Positions 54,558-63,392 of a stretch of 64,000 bases of DNA are shown piece by piece. The DNA is from Methylocapsa sp. D3K7 (GTDB taxonomy: Bacteria > Pseudomonadota > Alphaproteobacteria > Rhizobiales > Beijerinckiaceae). The stretch covers positions 2,648,501 through 2,712,500 of the forward strand of contig NZ_CP123229.1 in NCBI RefSeq assembly GCF_029855125.1, in the 5' to 3' direction. The notes under the pieces were generated by a model. It was not told where the DNA came from, searched no databases, and saw nothing but the letters and a program-made list of their open reading frames with translations. The translations under genes were made by a program, and so were the position numbers. Within the stretch, counting starts at the first letter, position 1. Each line of letters starts with the position of its first letter.

Positions 54558-57314
54558 ATGCCAAAAAGCGCAGCCGGCCCTCCCCAACCTTTTCCATCGG
54601 CGACATCTGCCCTGGATGTAAGCGGACCCGGATTTGCGCCCGCCACTCAGCTCAAAGTCTCGCCGATGATGGCGCAATACAGCGCGATCAAGGCGCAAAA
54701 TCCCGGTTCCCTCCTGTTTTACCGGATGGGCGATTTCTACGAATTGTTCTTCGGCGACGCCGAAATCGCCGCCCGGGCGCTCGGCATTGTTTTGACCAAG
54801 CGCGGCAAGCATGAGGGACAAGACATTCCCATGTGCGGGGTGCCGGTCGAGCGCGCCGAGGATTATCTGAATCGGCTGATCGGCCAGGGGCACCGCGTCG
54901 CCGTCTGCGAGCAGATCGAGGACCCGGCCGAGGCCCGCAAACGCGGCGCCAAATCCGTCGTTCACCGGCAGGTGGTGCGACTGGTGACGCCGGGCACCAT
55001 CACCGAGGAGCTGCTGCTCGATCCCGTCCGCGCCAACAGTCTGCTCGCCCTTGCGAGCGGCGGCCCGCCGGAGGCGTTTTTTGGGCTGGCGTCCGTCGAT
55101 ATTTCAACGGGCACCTTTATCGTCGTCAGCGCCAGCGAGGCCTCCCTCGAGGCCGAAATCGCCCGCATCGATCCTGCCGAAATCGTCGTGCCCGAAGCCC
55201 TCCTCGACGTATCTTGTCTGGCGCGGTTCGCGCGCGAGACAAAACTGCCCGTGACGCCGCTTGGCCGCGAGGCGGCAGAGGGGGCGAGCGCCGAGCGCCG
55301 CATCAAGGATTATTTTGGTCTTGCGACGCTCGACGGATTGGGTGCGCTTTCCCGCACTGAGATCGCCGCCGCCGCCGTCGCACTCTTTTATATCGAGCGC
55401 ACTCAGCTTGCCGCCCGGCCTGCTCTGAGCCTGCCGGCCCGGGTTTCCCGCGACGCGCGGATGGACATCGATGCGGCGACACGCGCCAATCTCGAGCTGA
55501 CGCGAACGCTATCGGGCACACGGGACGGCTCGCTGCTGGCTGCGATCGACAAAACTGTCACCGCGCCCGGCAGCCGCCTGTTGGCCGAGCGCCTGGCAGC
55601 GCCTTTGACAGACCCAAGGGAAATCGAAGCCCGTTTGGATTCGGTCTCATTTTTTGCGGGCGAACCAGGTTTACGCAGGGAGATCCGTGCGGGCCTTAAG
55701 GCGGTGCCCGATATCAGCCGGGCTTTGTCGCGCCTCGCCCTCGATCGCGGCGGCCCGCGCGATGTGGCGGCGCTGGGCGCCGGAATTGAGGCCGCCAGCG
55801 CCGTTGCCGGCAGGTTGGCAGCAACCGGGCCGTTGCCCGCCGGGCTTGCGGAGGCGAGCACGGCCGCCGCGAGCGTCGACCCAGCCATCGCCGCGCGATT
55901 GCGGCAAGCGCTCGCCGAGTCTTTGCCGCTCAACCGGCGCGACGGCGGCTTTGTCCGCACCGGGTACGATGCGTCGCTCGACGAACTGCGGGCGCTGCGC
56001 GACGAAAACCGGGGCGTGATCGCGGCGCTGCAAGCGCGCTATTGCGAAATGGCGGAAACCAAGCAGCTCAAGCTCAAACACAATCACTTTCTCGGCTATT
56101 TCATCGAGGTGCCGCAAGCGCAGGGCGAACGGCTCCTAAAGCCGCCGCATGAGGGCGTGTTCATTCACCGGCAAACCATGGCGGACGCGATGCGTTTTTC
56201 GACGCGGGAGCTTGCCGAACTTGAGGTCAAGATCGCCTCCGCCGCCGACGAAGCACTTGCGCGGGAACAGACGATCTTCGAGGAACTCGCCGCGCAACTC
56301 TTGGGGGAGCAAACAGCACTCAAAAAGCTGGCGTCCGGGCTTGCCATCATCGATGTGGTGGCGGCGCTCGCTGAATTGGCGCAAGCCCTGGATTGGTCGC
56401 GGCCGCTCGTCGATGCCTCGCTGGCGTTCGACATCGAAAGCGGCCGGCATCCCGTCGTCGAAGCGGCTTTGCGCCGTGAGGGGCAAGTCTTTGCCGGAAA
56501 TGACTGCAAATTGTCTGGTTTACCGGGCAAAGGCGGCCGGATCGCCGTCGTGACCGGCCCCAACATGGCTGGCAAATCCACCTATTTGAGGCAGAACGCG
56601 CTGATCGCTATTCTCGCTCAGATGGGCTCCTTCGTCCCGGCGGCGCGCGCCCACATCGGGGTTGTCGATAAGCTCTATTCCAGGGTTGGCGCCGCCGACG
56701 ATCTTGCCCGCGGCCGCTCGACCTTCATGGTGGAAATGATCGAGACGGCGGCCATCCTCAATCAGGCTGGCGAGCACTCGCTCGTCATCCTCGATGAGAT
56801 CGGCCGCGGCACCGCCACCTTCGACGGGCTTTCCATCGCCTGGGCGGTGATCGAGCATTTGCATGAAAAAAATCGGGCCCGGGCGCTGTTCGCCACGCAT
56901 TTTCATGAATTGACGCGGCTTTCCGTAAATCTCGACCGGCTCGACAATCTCACCGTGCGGGTCACAGATTGGAACGGCGAGGTGGTGTTCCTGCATGAGA
57001 TCGTGCCGGGCGCCGCCGATCGCTCCTATGGCATCCAGGTCGCCAAGCTCGCTGGGCTCCCCGGTCCGGTTGTGGCGAAGGCGCGCACGCTTCTGGCCGA
57101 ATTCGAGGCCGCCGAGCGGCTTGCCTATGCGGACCGCTCGGTGGCCGATCTGCCGTTGTTCACGGCGGCACAGGGGCAGCCCGCTACCCCTGCGCCTCTT
57201 CAAGACGAAGCTTGGGTAATGGCCTTCGATGCCATCGACCCGGATGCTCTTTCGCCGCGTGCCGCTCTGGAGACGCTATACCGGCTGAAAAAACTGCGTG
57301 CTGGGGAGGGCTAA
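54558..57314 (+). CDS. mutS: DNA mismatch repair protein MutS
   Basis: Recognises mismatches and starts repair with MutL. 918 residues: N-terminal mismatch-binding domain with [15 protein letters not shown] (Phe-x-Glu reader region), connector, lever and clamp domains, and an ABC ATPase with Walker [10 protein letters not shown] at 667-675, [12 protein letters not shown] and [15 protein letters not shown]. The upstream region contains GGAAAATGCTCTAGG, half of a palindromic repeat seen again near 58390. Confidence 0.97.
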   Translation: MPKSAAGPPQPFPSATSALDVSGPGFAPATQLKVSPMMAQYSAIKAQNPGSLLFYRMGDFYELFFGDAEIAARALGIVLTKRGKHEGQDIPMCGVPVERAEDYLNRLIGQGHRVAVCEQIEDPAEARKRGAKSVVHRQVVRLVTPGTITEELLLDPVRANSLLALASGGPPEAFFGLASVDISTGTFIVVSASEASLEAEIARIDPAEIVVPEALLDVSCLARFARETKLPVTPLGREAAEGASAERRIKDYFGLATLDGLGALSRTEIAAAAVALFYIERTQLAARPALSLPARVSRDARMDIDAATRANLELTRTLSGTRDGSLLAAIDKTVTAPGSRLLAERLAAPLTDPREIEARLDSVSFFAGEPGLRREIRAGLKAVPDISRALSRLALDRGGPRDVAALGAGIEAASAVAGRLAATGPLPAGLAEASTAAASVDPAIAARLRQALAESLPLNRRDGGFVRTGYDASLDELRALRDENRGVIAALQARYCEMAETKQLKLKHNHFLGYFIEVPQAQGERLLKPPHEGVFIHRQTMADAMRFSTRELAELEVKIASAADEALAREQTIFEELAAQLLGEQTALKKLASGLAIIDVVAALAELAQALDWSRPLVDASLAFDIESGRHPVVEAALRREGQVFAGNDCKLSGLPGKGGRIAVVTGPNMAGKSTYLRQNALIAILAQMGSFVPAARAHIGVVDKLYSRVGAADDLARGRSTFMVEMIETAAILNQAGEHSLVILDEIGRGTATFDGLSIAWAVIEHLHEKNRARALFATHFHELTRLSVNLDRLDNLTVRVTDWNGEVVFLHEIVPGAADRSYGIQVAKLAGLPGPVVAKARTLLAEFEAAERLAYADRSVADLPLFTAAQGQPATPAPLQDEAWVMAFDAIDPDALSPRAALETLYRLKKLRAGEG

Positions 57315-57326
57315 CAATTTATATTG
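57315..57326. promoter_or_regulatory. Small inverted repeat upstream of the OhrR-like gene
   Basis: CAAT-TTAT-ATTG, within AACAATTTATATTGTGTAC. AT-rich spaced repeats of this type are bound by OhrR/MarR proteins, so it may be an autoregulatory operator. It begins directly after the mutS stop. Confidence 0.4.
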
Positions 57327-57378
57327 TGTACTATTTAATATGCTACGATAGAATAGCACAAAATGTACGGGAGAGATT

Positions 57379-57849
57379 ATGCAGGAGGACGCCGTCAAAC
57401 CAAAGCTGGAGCAGCAGCTCTGCTTCGCCGTCTATTCGGCGATGCATGCGATCACCAAAGCCTATCAGCCGCTGTTGGAAAAACTGGGCCTCACCTATCC
57501 GCAATATCTCGTCATGCTGGTCCTCTGGGAGGGCGGCGATGTTACGGTCAAGCAACTCGGCGAACGTCTGTACCTCGATTCCGGCACCTTGACCCCGCTG
57601 TTAAAGCGCCTTGAATCCATGGACCTCGTTCACCGGGCGCGCGACCCCAAGGACGAGCGCCGCGTCCGGGTCACGCTCACCGCCAAAGGCCAGCTTAAGC
57701 ATAGGGAGGCGCAGATGGTCCCCGCACAAATCTTGACGGCGATGGGACGCCCCGCCGACGATCTGAAAGCCGTGCGCAAGGAATTGCGGAAAATCCGCAA
57801 TGCCCTCTTGGAAACACGGGCCGTGAAAGCCCCGTCAAAAGAAGCTTAA
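57379..57849 (+). CDS. MarR family regulator, OhrR-like
   Basis: 156 residues. Starts MQEDAVKPKLEQQLCFAVYSAMHAITKAYQPLLEKLGLTYPQYLVMLVLWE with Cys15 at the position of the peroxide-sensing Cys of OhrR, followed by a winged helix (VKQLGERLYLDSGTLTPLLKRLESMDLVHRARDPKDERRVRVTLTAKG). OhrR normally controls an adjacent ohr gene; none is present here. Converges with ruvX, overlapping 4 bases. Confidence 0.88.
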   Translation: MQEDAVKPKLEQQLCFAVYSAMHAITKAYQPLLEKLGLTYPQYLVMLVLWEGGDVTVKQLGERLYLDSGTLTPLLKRLESMDLVHRARDPKDERRVRVTLTAKGQLKHREAQMVPAQILTAMGRPADDLKAVRKELRKIRNALLETRAVKAPSKEA

Positions 57850-58331
57850 CTTGGAGGCTGAAGACGGCATAGCCGGTCGAGCGCCCCTTGCAGGATAAAA
57901 GCCGCCGCCATTTTATCGATCACTTCGGCGCGCTTGGCCCGGGATACATCCTGCTCGATCAGCGAGCGGGTGACGGCGGCCGTCGAGAGCCGCTCATCCC
58001 AAAACACGCAAGGGCGCCCTGAGAGCGGCGCGAAATTGCGGGCAAAGGCGCGGGCGCCTTGCGCGCTCGGACCTTCCGATCCATCCATGTTCAGAGGCAA
58101 GCCAACAACCAGCGCCGCGGCATCAAATTCATCCATGAGCGAGACGAGCATCGCCGCGTCCTTGGAAAATTTCGTGCGCCGGATCGTGATCAGCGGCGTC
58201 GCGATCCGCCGTTCCACATCTGAGAGGGCAAGGCCGATGGTTTTGCTGCCGAGATCGGCGCCCATGAGCCGCTGGCGCAAGCCGATGCGGGGCGCCAAGC
58301 CTTCGAGGTCCAAAATCTCCGCCGCCATCAT
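57846..58331 (-). CDS. ruvX: Holliday-junction resolvase-like RuvX (YqgF)
   Basis: RNase H-fold nuclease of 161 residues involved in rRNA 5' maturation or recombination. Motifs: MGADLGSKTIGLALSD (first Asp), VVGLPLNMDGSEG, and FWDERLSTAAV with DKMAAAFILQ at the end. Starts at ATG 58331 or possibly an internal ATG 21 residues on, closer to family length. The upstream region carries a palindromic repeat. Confidence 0.9.
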   Translation of the reverse strand: MMAAEILDLEGLAPRIGLRQRLMGADLGSKTIGLALSDVERRIATPLITIRRTKFSKDAAMLVSLMDEFDAAALVVGLPLNMDGSEGPSAQGARAFARNFAPLSGRPCVFWDERLSTAAVTRSLIEQDVSRAKRAEVIDKMAAAFILQGALDRLCRLQPPS

Positions 58332-58388
58332 CTGCTCTTCGCATCGGTTTGAATATGATAAGTGAGCCTGAAATCAGCCGGCTTTTTA

Positions 58389-58477
58389 GAGCATTTTCCA
58401 GCGAAGCGGCCACCGGTTCGCGTCGAGAAAATGCGATAAACCAAAACTATTGAACCCGCTTTCCGATCTGGAAAGCG
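58389..58477. repeat. REP-like palindromic element
   Basis: GCATTTTC (58391-58398) pairs with GAAAATGC (58427-58434) around CCAGCGAAGCGGCCACCGG..., then a second hairpin CGCTTTCC (58457-58464) with GGAAAGCG (58470-58477). This layout is that of Rhizobiales palindromic repeats; a half copy (GGAAAATGCTCTAGG) lies before mutS. Confidence 0.6.
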
Positions 58478-58494
58478 TTCTAGGGGCGCTCCGT

Positions 58495-59187
58495 ATGAAA
58501 CTTATTTGGCTCGGCCATTCGGCTTTTCGCATTGAGCTTGGCACGGCGGTCATCCTCATCGACCCATTCCTCACTGGCAATCCGAAATTCACCGGCGATC
58601 CCGAGCAGCCCGGCACGACCCATATTTTGCTCACCCACGGCCATGACGATCATATTGGCGATGCCGCCAAAATCGCCAAGTCAACGGGCGCGCAGATTGT
58701 CTCGAATTTCGAAATCTGCATGTTCCTCAACGCCCAAGGCATTGAGAACATCAACCCCGGCAACACCGGCGGCACCATCGATTGCGGCGCCTTCCAGGTG
58801 AGCTTCACCCCGGCGTTGCACTCATCCGGCACTGTCGTCAATGGCCAATCGGTGTATCTCGGCAACCCGAACGGTTTTGTCGTCAAGCCCAAGGAAGCCC
58901 CCAGCGTCTACCACATGGGAGACACCGGCATCTTTTCCGACATGGCCTTGATCGACGAGATCTATGCGCCGAACATCGGTCTGGTGCCGATTGGTGACCG
59001 CTTCACCATGAGCGGGAGTACGGCGGCGCTCGCTGTGACGCGCTATTTTCATTTCGAGACCGTCGTCCCCTGCCATTATGGAACGTTTGACATGATCGAT
59101 CCGGACGCGAGCCACTTCGTGGCGGCGATGCAGGGCCACGCAGCCAAGGTCGCGGTGCCGCGTATCGGCGAGGTTTTGCAGTTTTGA
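58495..59187 (+). CDS. UPF0173 metal-dependent hydrolase
   Basis: Metallo-beta-lactamase-fold hydrolase of 230 residues. Metal-binding HGHDDHIGD, then the family motifs HSSGTVVNGQSVYLGNPNGFVV, MGDTGIFSDM, IGDRFTMS and the closing PCHYGTFDMID. Substrate unknown; the UPF0173 family is widespread and cytoplasmic. ATG 58495 is preferred; the upstream extension overlaps a palindromic repeat. Confidence 0.92.
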   Translation: MKLIWLGHSAFRIELGTAVILIDPFLTGNPKFTGDPEQPGTTHILLTHGHDDHIGDAAKIAKSTGAQIVSNFEICMFLNAQGIENINPGNTGGTIDCGAFQVSFTPALHSSGTVVNGQSVYLGNPNGFVVKPKEAPSVYHMGDTGIFSDMALIDEIYAPNIGLVPIGDRFTMSGSTAALAVTRYFHFETVVPCHYGTFDMIDPDASHFVAAMQGHAAKVAVPRIGEVLQF

Positions 59188-59238
59188 GGAAGGCCCTTGT
59201 TATTGCCGCCACAGGGCCAAGATGGACCATTAACTTTC

Positions 59239-59322
59239 GTCGTCATTCCCGGGCTGGACCCGGGCATCCTGTCACGGAAGCTGACGGTTTGGATGGCCGG
59301 ATCAAGTCCGGCCATGACGGCG
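59239..59322. repeat. Rhizobiales-type palindromic repeat
   Basis: Two stems: CCCGGG (59248-59253)/CCCGGG (59259-59264) and GGCCGGA (59295-59301)/TCCGGCC (59307-59313), framed by GTCATTCC and CATGACGG. This resembles the intergenic repeat seen in many Rhizobiales genomes (two opposing hairpins around GGATGGCCGG). Confidence 0.7.
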
Positions 59323-59388
59323 CGACCGAAGGCTTAGTCTCTTCGAGACCTGGTATAAATTCAGGCGAACAAAACAACAGGAAACGCC

Positions 59389-59619
59389 ATGAGCAATTTT
59401 TTTGGGAATATCGACAGTCAGTCCGTCGATACCATGAGCATGATGGGCAACGGCTGGTTGTATGCTTTCTTCATCATCGGTGTGTGCCTCCTCCTTGCGA
59501 GCTGGCTGGTCGCCTGGCAGGTGAAGCGGATCCAAAAGCTCCTCGCCCGCGCCAAGGCGGAGGAGGATATGGAAAAAGAGGCAAGCAACAAAGCCCGTAT
59601 GGATAAAGCAGCATCTTAA
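59389..59619 (+). CDS. Small single-helix membrane protein (76 residues)
   Basis: Unknown protein with one hydrophobic segment (GWLYAFFIIGVCLLLASWLVAW) and a basic/acidic helical tail (QVKRIQKLLARAKAEEDMEKEAS...). AGGAAA precedes the ATG. Its 3' half is closely repeated, out of context, at 62508-62598 and in a third shorter remnant at about 62948-63001, so the gene has been duplicated locally. Confidence 0.7.
   Translation: MSNFFGNIDSQSVDTMSMMGNGWLYAFFIIGVCLLLASWLVAWQVKRIQKLLARAKAEEDMEKEASNKARMDKAAS
59476..59566 (+). repeat. Direct repeat copy A (3' half of the 76-residue gene)
   Basis: 91 bases matching 62508-62598 without gaps at about 75 positions by eye; both encode LLASWLV..QVKRIQ...AR.KAEE. 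Copy B lies about 3.0 kb downstream, on the far side of the glycosyltransferase/phosphodiesterase pair. Confidence 0.7.
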
Positions 59620-59821
59620 ATGCAGCCGCCGTCGAGTGAATTTTTTTGATGAACGCTACTCCGCGCTCATCAAGAAAATCAGACTAGAACCACGACTAAA
59701 AAGGCGTTATCATATGTATTCTCCTTGATTTACCCGGATTACTTATTACTGTCGATTAACTAACTTATTTTGATACTTTATTTAATAAATATGTACAAAA
59801 AAATAGGAGAGTGAGATCAAT

Positions 59822-60787
59822 ATTGTTCTCAGCATTTTGATCTGTACACATAACCGGCCTGCGGATCTTACCGCATGCTTGGCTGCACTGACTCTCCAAT
59901 GGCAAACCGGCACTGAAATTGTCGTTGTCGATAGCGCCTCCGAGCCGCAGACTAAGGACGCGCTGGCCCAGTTTCTCGTGAAGCACCCCCAAATCGTGCT
60001 GCACCGCCTAAACTGGCCTGGCCTTTCGATGGCGCGCAACGCCGCGGTTTCGCTTAGCAAAGGGCGATGGCTCGCCATTCTCGACGACGACACGGTCCCT
60101 GATCCCGGCTGGCTGAATGAAATCTTTGCTTTGATCGAGCGGCTGCCTGCGAAGGCGGGCGCGACCGGACTCTACACCTATCCCATCTGGCCGGAGGGAC
60201 GAGAAATCGATCTGCCGGAGCTCTGGCGCAAATATCTTTCCCTCGTCGAAATCGAGGCGGAAGAGGACCGCACCAGCAGCCCCGTCTTCGTCGGCGCCAA
60301 TATGCTGTTGCGCCGCGATGCACTGCTTGAGGCCGGTGGATTCCCCGAGCGCCTGGCGCGCCAGAACCAGCTTCTTCTCTCAGGCGACGACGTCTATGTG
60401 GCGGAAAAAATGCGCCGGAGAGGTTGGGCGATTTGGTACTCTTCCCGGCCGCGCGTTGGCCATCGCATTCATTTGGAACGCCTAGATCCTGCTTGGTTGC
60501 GAAAGCGCCTGTTCTGGGAAGGCGTGACCGCTATGAGATTGCACGCTGAGCTCGACGGGTCCATGCCGCTGTTCCCGGTTGCGCGCGCACTCGCCTTTGC
60601 CCCTTTGCTGTTTGGGCTTTCGTTTTTCGACCCGCCGCGCGGCACGCTCCGGGCGCGCGCCATGTGGCACTTGGGAGTTCTCCGCGCCTATTTCGCGCGC
60701 CAACCGCTGCTGGCGCAAACTTCCCCCGCTGAGAACGGTCCCGGCCGCCTGGGTCCGCGCCAGGCGTCCCCAGGAGAGAACGGGTGA
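59822..60787 (+). CDS. Family 2 glycosyltransferase with no canonical start
   Basis: Predicted nucleotide-sugar transferase of about 321 residues with a GT-A fold: IVLSILICTHNRPADL, LSMARNAAV, LAILDDDTVPDPGWL (DDD metal site) and FVGANMLLRRDALLEAGGFPE. The in-frame stop is TAG 59804; no ATG or GTG follows before the fold starts. ATT 59822 or ATC 59816 lie after AGGAG (59805-59809), whereas TTG 59837 has no ribosome-binding site. Upstream DNA (59620-59821) is AT-rich and contains a stem TTGATGA/TCATCAA at 59646-59673. C-terminal tail rich in Pro/Gly. Confidence 0.82.
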   Translation: MVLSILICTHNRPADLTACLAALTLQWQTGTEIVVVDSASEPQTKDALAQFLVKHPQIVLHRLNWPGLSMARNAAVSLSKGRWLAILDDDTVPDPGWLNEIFALIERLPAKAGATGLYTYPIWPEGREIDLPELWRKYLSLVEIEAEEDRTSSPVFVGANMLLRRDALLEAGGFPERLARQNQLLLSGDDVYVAEKMRRRGWAIWYSSRPRVGHRIHLERLDPAWLRKRLFWEGVTAMRLHAELDGSMPLFPVARALAFAPLLFGLSFFDPPRGTLRARAMWHLGVLRAYFARQPLLAQTSPAENGPGRLGPRQASPGENG

Positions 60788-60894
60788 ACGGTCCAACGGG
60801 TGGCCCGCGCCGCCAGTTCTCGGCGCAAAGAGTTGGCGCCGGGCCGCACAGGCGTGGAACCGCACAGCAAGACAGCGTAACGGAGTGAAAGAGC

Positions 60895-62499
60895 ATGACC
60901 GCACGCGTCATTTTCATCGGATTGGACGCCGCCGAATCCACCTTGCTCGAACGCTGGGCAAAGGAAGGTTTCTGTCCCTCGCTGTCCTCCGCGATGGAGC
61001 GCGGCGCCACGATCCGCCTCTCGTCTCCGCTCGAGACGCTGCCCGGCGCGGTGTGGCCCGAAATCGCCTCCAGCATGGGCTGCGGCCGGCATGCGCATTT
61101 CTACCACGGCCAGCAGCTCCGGACCGGCGAGGCGGTCAAGCGCGCGATCGAGCCCAAAGAGGTCGATACGGAACTTTACTATTGGGCCCGCGCGAGCCGT
61201 GCCGGCAAGCGCGTTTTCATCTCCGACATCCCTCAAACCGTGCCGGTGCCAGACTTCAATGGGCTGCAATTGTTCGAATGGGGCACGCATGACCGCAATT
61301 TTGCAATCACCAGCGAGCCGCCCTCAGTTTTGGAGGATATCCGGAAGACTTACGGCGACCACCCGGTCACTGCTTGCGACGCGCATGGCGAGACGCCGGA
61401 AGGCTACGCCAAGCTGCTCTCTGGCCTGAAACACGGCGCCTCGACCAAGACACGCATCTATCTCGATTATTTGCGGCGCGAGCCGTGGGATCTGTTCAAC
61501 GTATGCTACACCGAATGCCATTGCGCCGGGCATCAGTTCTGGCACTTTCTCGATCCCAATCACCCCAAGCACGATCCCCATGCGGCGGACGGCTTCAAGA
61601 CCGCGATCCGGGATGTCTACGCAGAAATCGACAAGGGCGTTGGCGCGCTCATCGAGGCGGCTGGGCCGGACGCCAAGATCGTGCTCCTCGCCAGTCATGG
61701 CATGGCGCTTTATTCCGGCGGTCCAAACCTTTTGAACGAAGTGCTCGCCCGGCTCGGTCTCACCTCGAAGGGCGAGGACAGCCTGAAGGGCCGCTTTTGG
61801 CGCAACATGCAATTTTCGTCCAACCCCTTGATCCGCTCGCTCCGCGACACGGTGAAGTCCCTCATCGGCAAGCGCGTCATCCAATCCATTCAGACCGGAA
61901 GCGGCGGATTGCACGAGCCTTTCACCCTTCCCGAAACGCGGGCCGCCGAATTGCGCAACAATCGCTGCGGCGCGATCCGGCTCAATCTGAAGGGCCGCGA
62001 GCCCTTCGGGGAGGTGGCGCGTGGCAATGAAGAGACCGCCCTGATCGAAACGATCCGCGAGGCGCTGCTCGAACTCAAGCACCCCGAGACGCGCGAGCCT
62101 ATCGTCGTAAAATTCTACACGGCGCAAGAAGCCTTCGGGCCCGATCACCATCCAGACGTGCCCGACATCATGGTTGTGTTCCGCGATGATCTCGGGCCGC
62201 TGGACGCCTGCTGGTCGGACCGGCTTGGTCTTATCAAACGGACCGTCTACCAGAATTGGCTGCCGCGAACCGGCGACCACACTCCGCATTCGACGCTTTG
62301 GATGTTGAATGGTCCATTCCCGGCCGGGGCGCGGTTTGAGGGCGGCGATGTGCTCGACGTCGGTCCGACCGTGCTGGAGATGCTGGGTCTTCCTCTCGAT
62401 GGCCAGACCGATGGCCAATCGCTGACGCGGTTTGTCACCGGCATTGAGGCCGCGCCGCGCGACCGCCGCACCGGTCCCCGCGCTGCGAGCCGATTTTGA
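60895..62499 (+). CDS. Type I phosphodiesterase / nucleotide pyrophosphatase family protein
   Basis: 534-residue alkaline-phosphatase-superfamily enzyme. Opens VIFIGLDAAESTLLERWAKEGFCPSL, has METLPGAVWPEIASS-type LETLPGAVWPEIASS in place of the nucleophile Thr/Ser region, then YTECHCAGHQFWHFLDPNHP, a downstream LASHGMALYSGG and GPTVLEMLGLPL. Substrate unknown; paired with the glycosyltransferase 107 bases upstream, so a role in a cell-surface or secreted glycan or nucleotide-sugar is possible (inference). Confidence 0.85.
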   Translation: MTARVIFIGLDAAESTLLERWAKEGFCPSLSSAMERGATIRLSSPLETLPGAVWPEIASSMGCGRHAHFYHGQQLRTGEAVKRAIEPKEVDTELYYWARASRAGKRVFISDIPQTVPVPDFNGLQLFEWGTHDRNFAITSEPPSVLEDIRKTYGDHPVTACDAHGETPEGYAKLLSGLKHGASTKTRIYLDYLRREPWDLFNVCYTECHCAGHQFWHFLDPNHPKHDPHAADGFKTAIRDVYAEIDKGVGALIEAAGPDAKIVLLASHGMALYSGGPNLLNEVLARLGLTSKGEDSLKGRFWRNMQFSSNPLIRSLRDTVKSLIGKRVIQSIQTGSGGLHEPFTLPETRAAELRNNRCGAIRLNLKGREPFGEVARGNEETALIETIREALLELKHPETREPIVVKFYTAQEAFGPDHHPDVPDIMVVFRDDLGPLDACWSDRLGLIKRTVYQNWLPRTGDHTPHSTLWMLNGPFPAGARFEGGDVLDVGPTVLEMLGLPLDGQTDGQSLTRFVTGIEAAPRDRRTGPRAASRF

Positions 62500-62657
62500 T
62501 AGGCACCATCGGCGCGTGCCTCCTCCTCGCGAGCTGGCTGGTCAGCTCACAGGTCAAGCGCATCCAAAGCATCATGGCCCGCGTCAAGGCGGAGGAAGAG
62601 GCCGCGCGGGGTGTTGAGGCGGGCGCCAGTGGTGCGGGAGAAACGCCACGGAGTTAG
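62496..62657 (+). pseudogene. Truncated copy of the 76-residue membrane-protein gene
   Basis: From a TTG inside the phosphodiesterase stop region this reads MIGTIGACLLLASWLVSSQVKRIQSIMARVKAEEEAARG..., matching the second half of the product at 59389-59619. The N-terminal soluble part (SNFFGNIDSQSVDT...) is missing. It could still encode a 53-residue membrane peptide; I rate it as a remnant. Confidence 0.6.
62508..62598 (+). repeat. Direct repeat copy B
   Basis: Matches 59476-59566 over 91 bases without gaps, about 82% identical by eye. A third, shorter related stretch, GTCAAGGCGGAG at 62948-62959, reads on to TAA 62999 as VKAEAARGTTTSESPKA. Confidence 0.7.
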
Positions 62658-62742
62658 ACGGCAATCGTGTCTTTGTACAAAACCATTGCGCCCGGCTCGA
62701 AAACAAGATCAATGACGGCAAATTCGCAAGGGAGGGCGAACG

Positions 62743-62931
62743 ATGCTTTCTGAGATTTGGCAATTTCTGAGTGACAACGAGCCCATCATCAGCGCGGCCG
62801 GGGCGATTTTGGCGACCGCCGTAGCGGTTTGGAAATTGGTCGGCTTGTATAAAGGAAAGGGCGCCAAAAGCTCCGCCCCCGTCAGTCCCCACTGGCAAAA
62901 CACCACCTGGCAAAAGCGTCAGAAACGCTGA
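62743..62931 (+). CDS. Small membrane protein (62 residues)
   Basis: Unknown protein: MLSEIWQFLSDNEPIISAAGAILATAVAVWKLVGLYKGKG, one hydrophobic stretch at about residues 15-35, then a basic tail ending QKRQKR. AGGGAGGG at good spacing before the ATG. No relation to the neighbouring duplicated membrane-protein family is apparent beyond size. Confidence 0.65.
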   Translation: MLSEIWQFLSDNEPIISAAGAILATAVAVWKLVGLYKGKGAKSSAPVSPHWQNTTWQKRQKR

Positions 62932-62947
62932 TACGACGATTCATGGC

Positions 62948-63001
62948 GTCAAGGCGGAGGCCGCGCGGGGCACCACCACAAGCGAGTCGCCGAAGGCTTA
63001 A
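62948..63001 (+). pseudogene. C-terminal remnant of the 76-residue gene family
   Basis: GTCAAGGCGGAGGCCGCGCG... reads VKAEAARGTTTSESPKA and a stop, aligned with KVKAEEEAARG of the copy at 62496-62657. There is no start or membrane segment. This third fragment shows repeated local duplication and decay. Confidence 0.45.
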
Positions 63002-63013
63002 CGGCGCTGGACG

Positions 63014-63068
63014 ACCTCACCCTGAGGAGGCGCCTAAGGCGCCGTCTCGAAGGGCTGGGTGGTGAGAC
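63014..63068. repeat. Palindromic repeat
   Basis: ACCTCACCCTGAGGAGGCGCC and a second stem GGCGCC, followed by GTCTCGAAGGG and GGTGGTGAGACGG: CTCACC near the left end pairs with GGTGAG near the right end, and GGCGCC (63029-63034) with GGCGCC (63038-63043). It resembles a common Rhizobiales intergenic repeat. Confidence 0.6.
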
Positions 63069-63230
63069 GGTGAGTCTTTCCAGCGCGCATTTTGCGCGGA
63101 AAAACCCATTCATCGAACGGCGGCAGAAAAGCCTATCTTAACTTTGAACTCAAGGATCGAGACGGCCGGAGCGGTATTATGGCTCAACTGCCACAAGAAA
63201 TGAATCGGGGTCCGCCCCTAAATTCTTGGG

Positions 63231-63305
63231 ATGGAAAACGAACATGTTTTAGGCGTCCTGACCCGCAAACGCGCCGAGATTGCCGGTCAAATCGAGCATA
63301 TCTAA
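63231..63305 (+). pseudogene. Fragment of a small recombinase-associated protein
   Basis: MENEHVLGVLTRKRAEIAGQIEHI then stop. I recall small Rhizobiales proteins with the opening EHVLxxLxRKRAEIAGEIE that lie beside serine recombinases; the continuation is missing here. Family recall is from memory and not checked. Confidence 0.3.
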
Positions 63306-63392
63306 CAAGTTGGCGAGAGCTACAGAGCTAGCGTCTTTTTTTCTCGCATGTCTGGCGGCGTTAGAGCTTGATGGTATAAGATTGGAAGACCT

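Larger units (their letters stand above)
63002..63392. other. Intergenic region with repeat and gene fragment
   Basis: About 390 bases between the decayed membrane-protein copy and the last gene. Apart from the palindromic repeat (63014-63068) and the fragment at 63231-63305, I see no gene or structural RNA. Confidence 0.4.
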
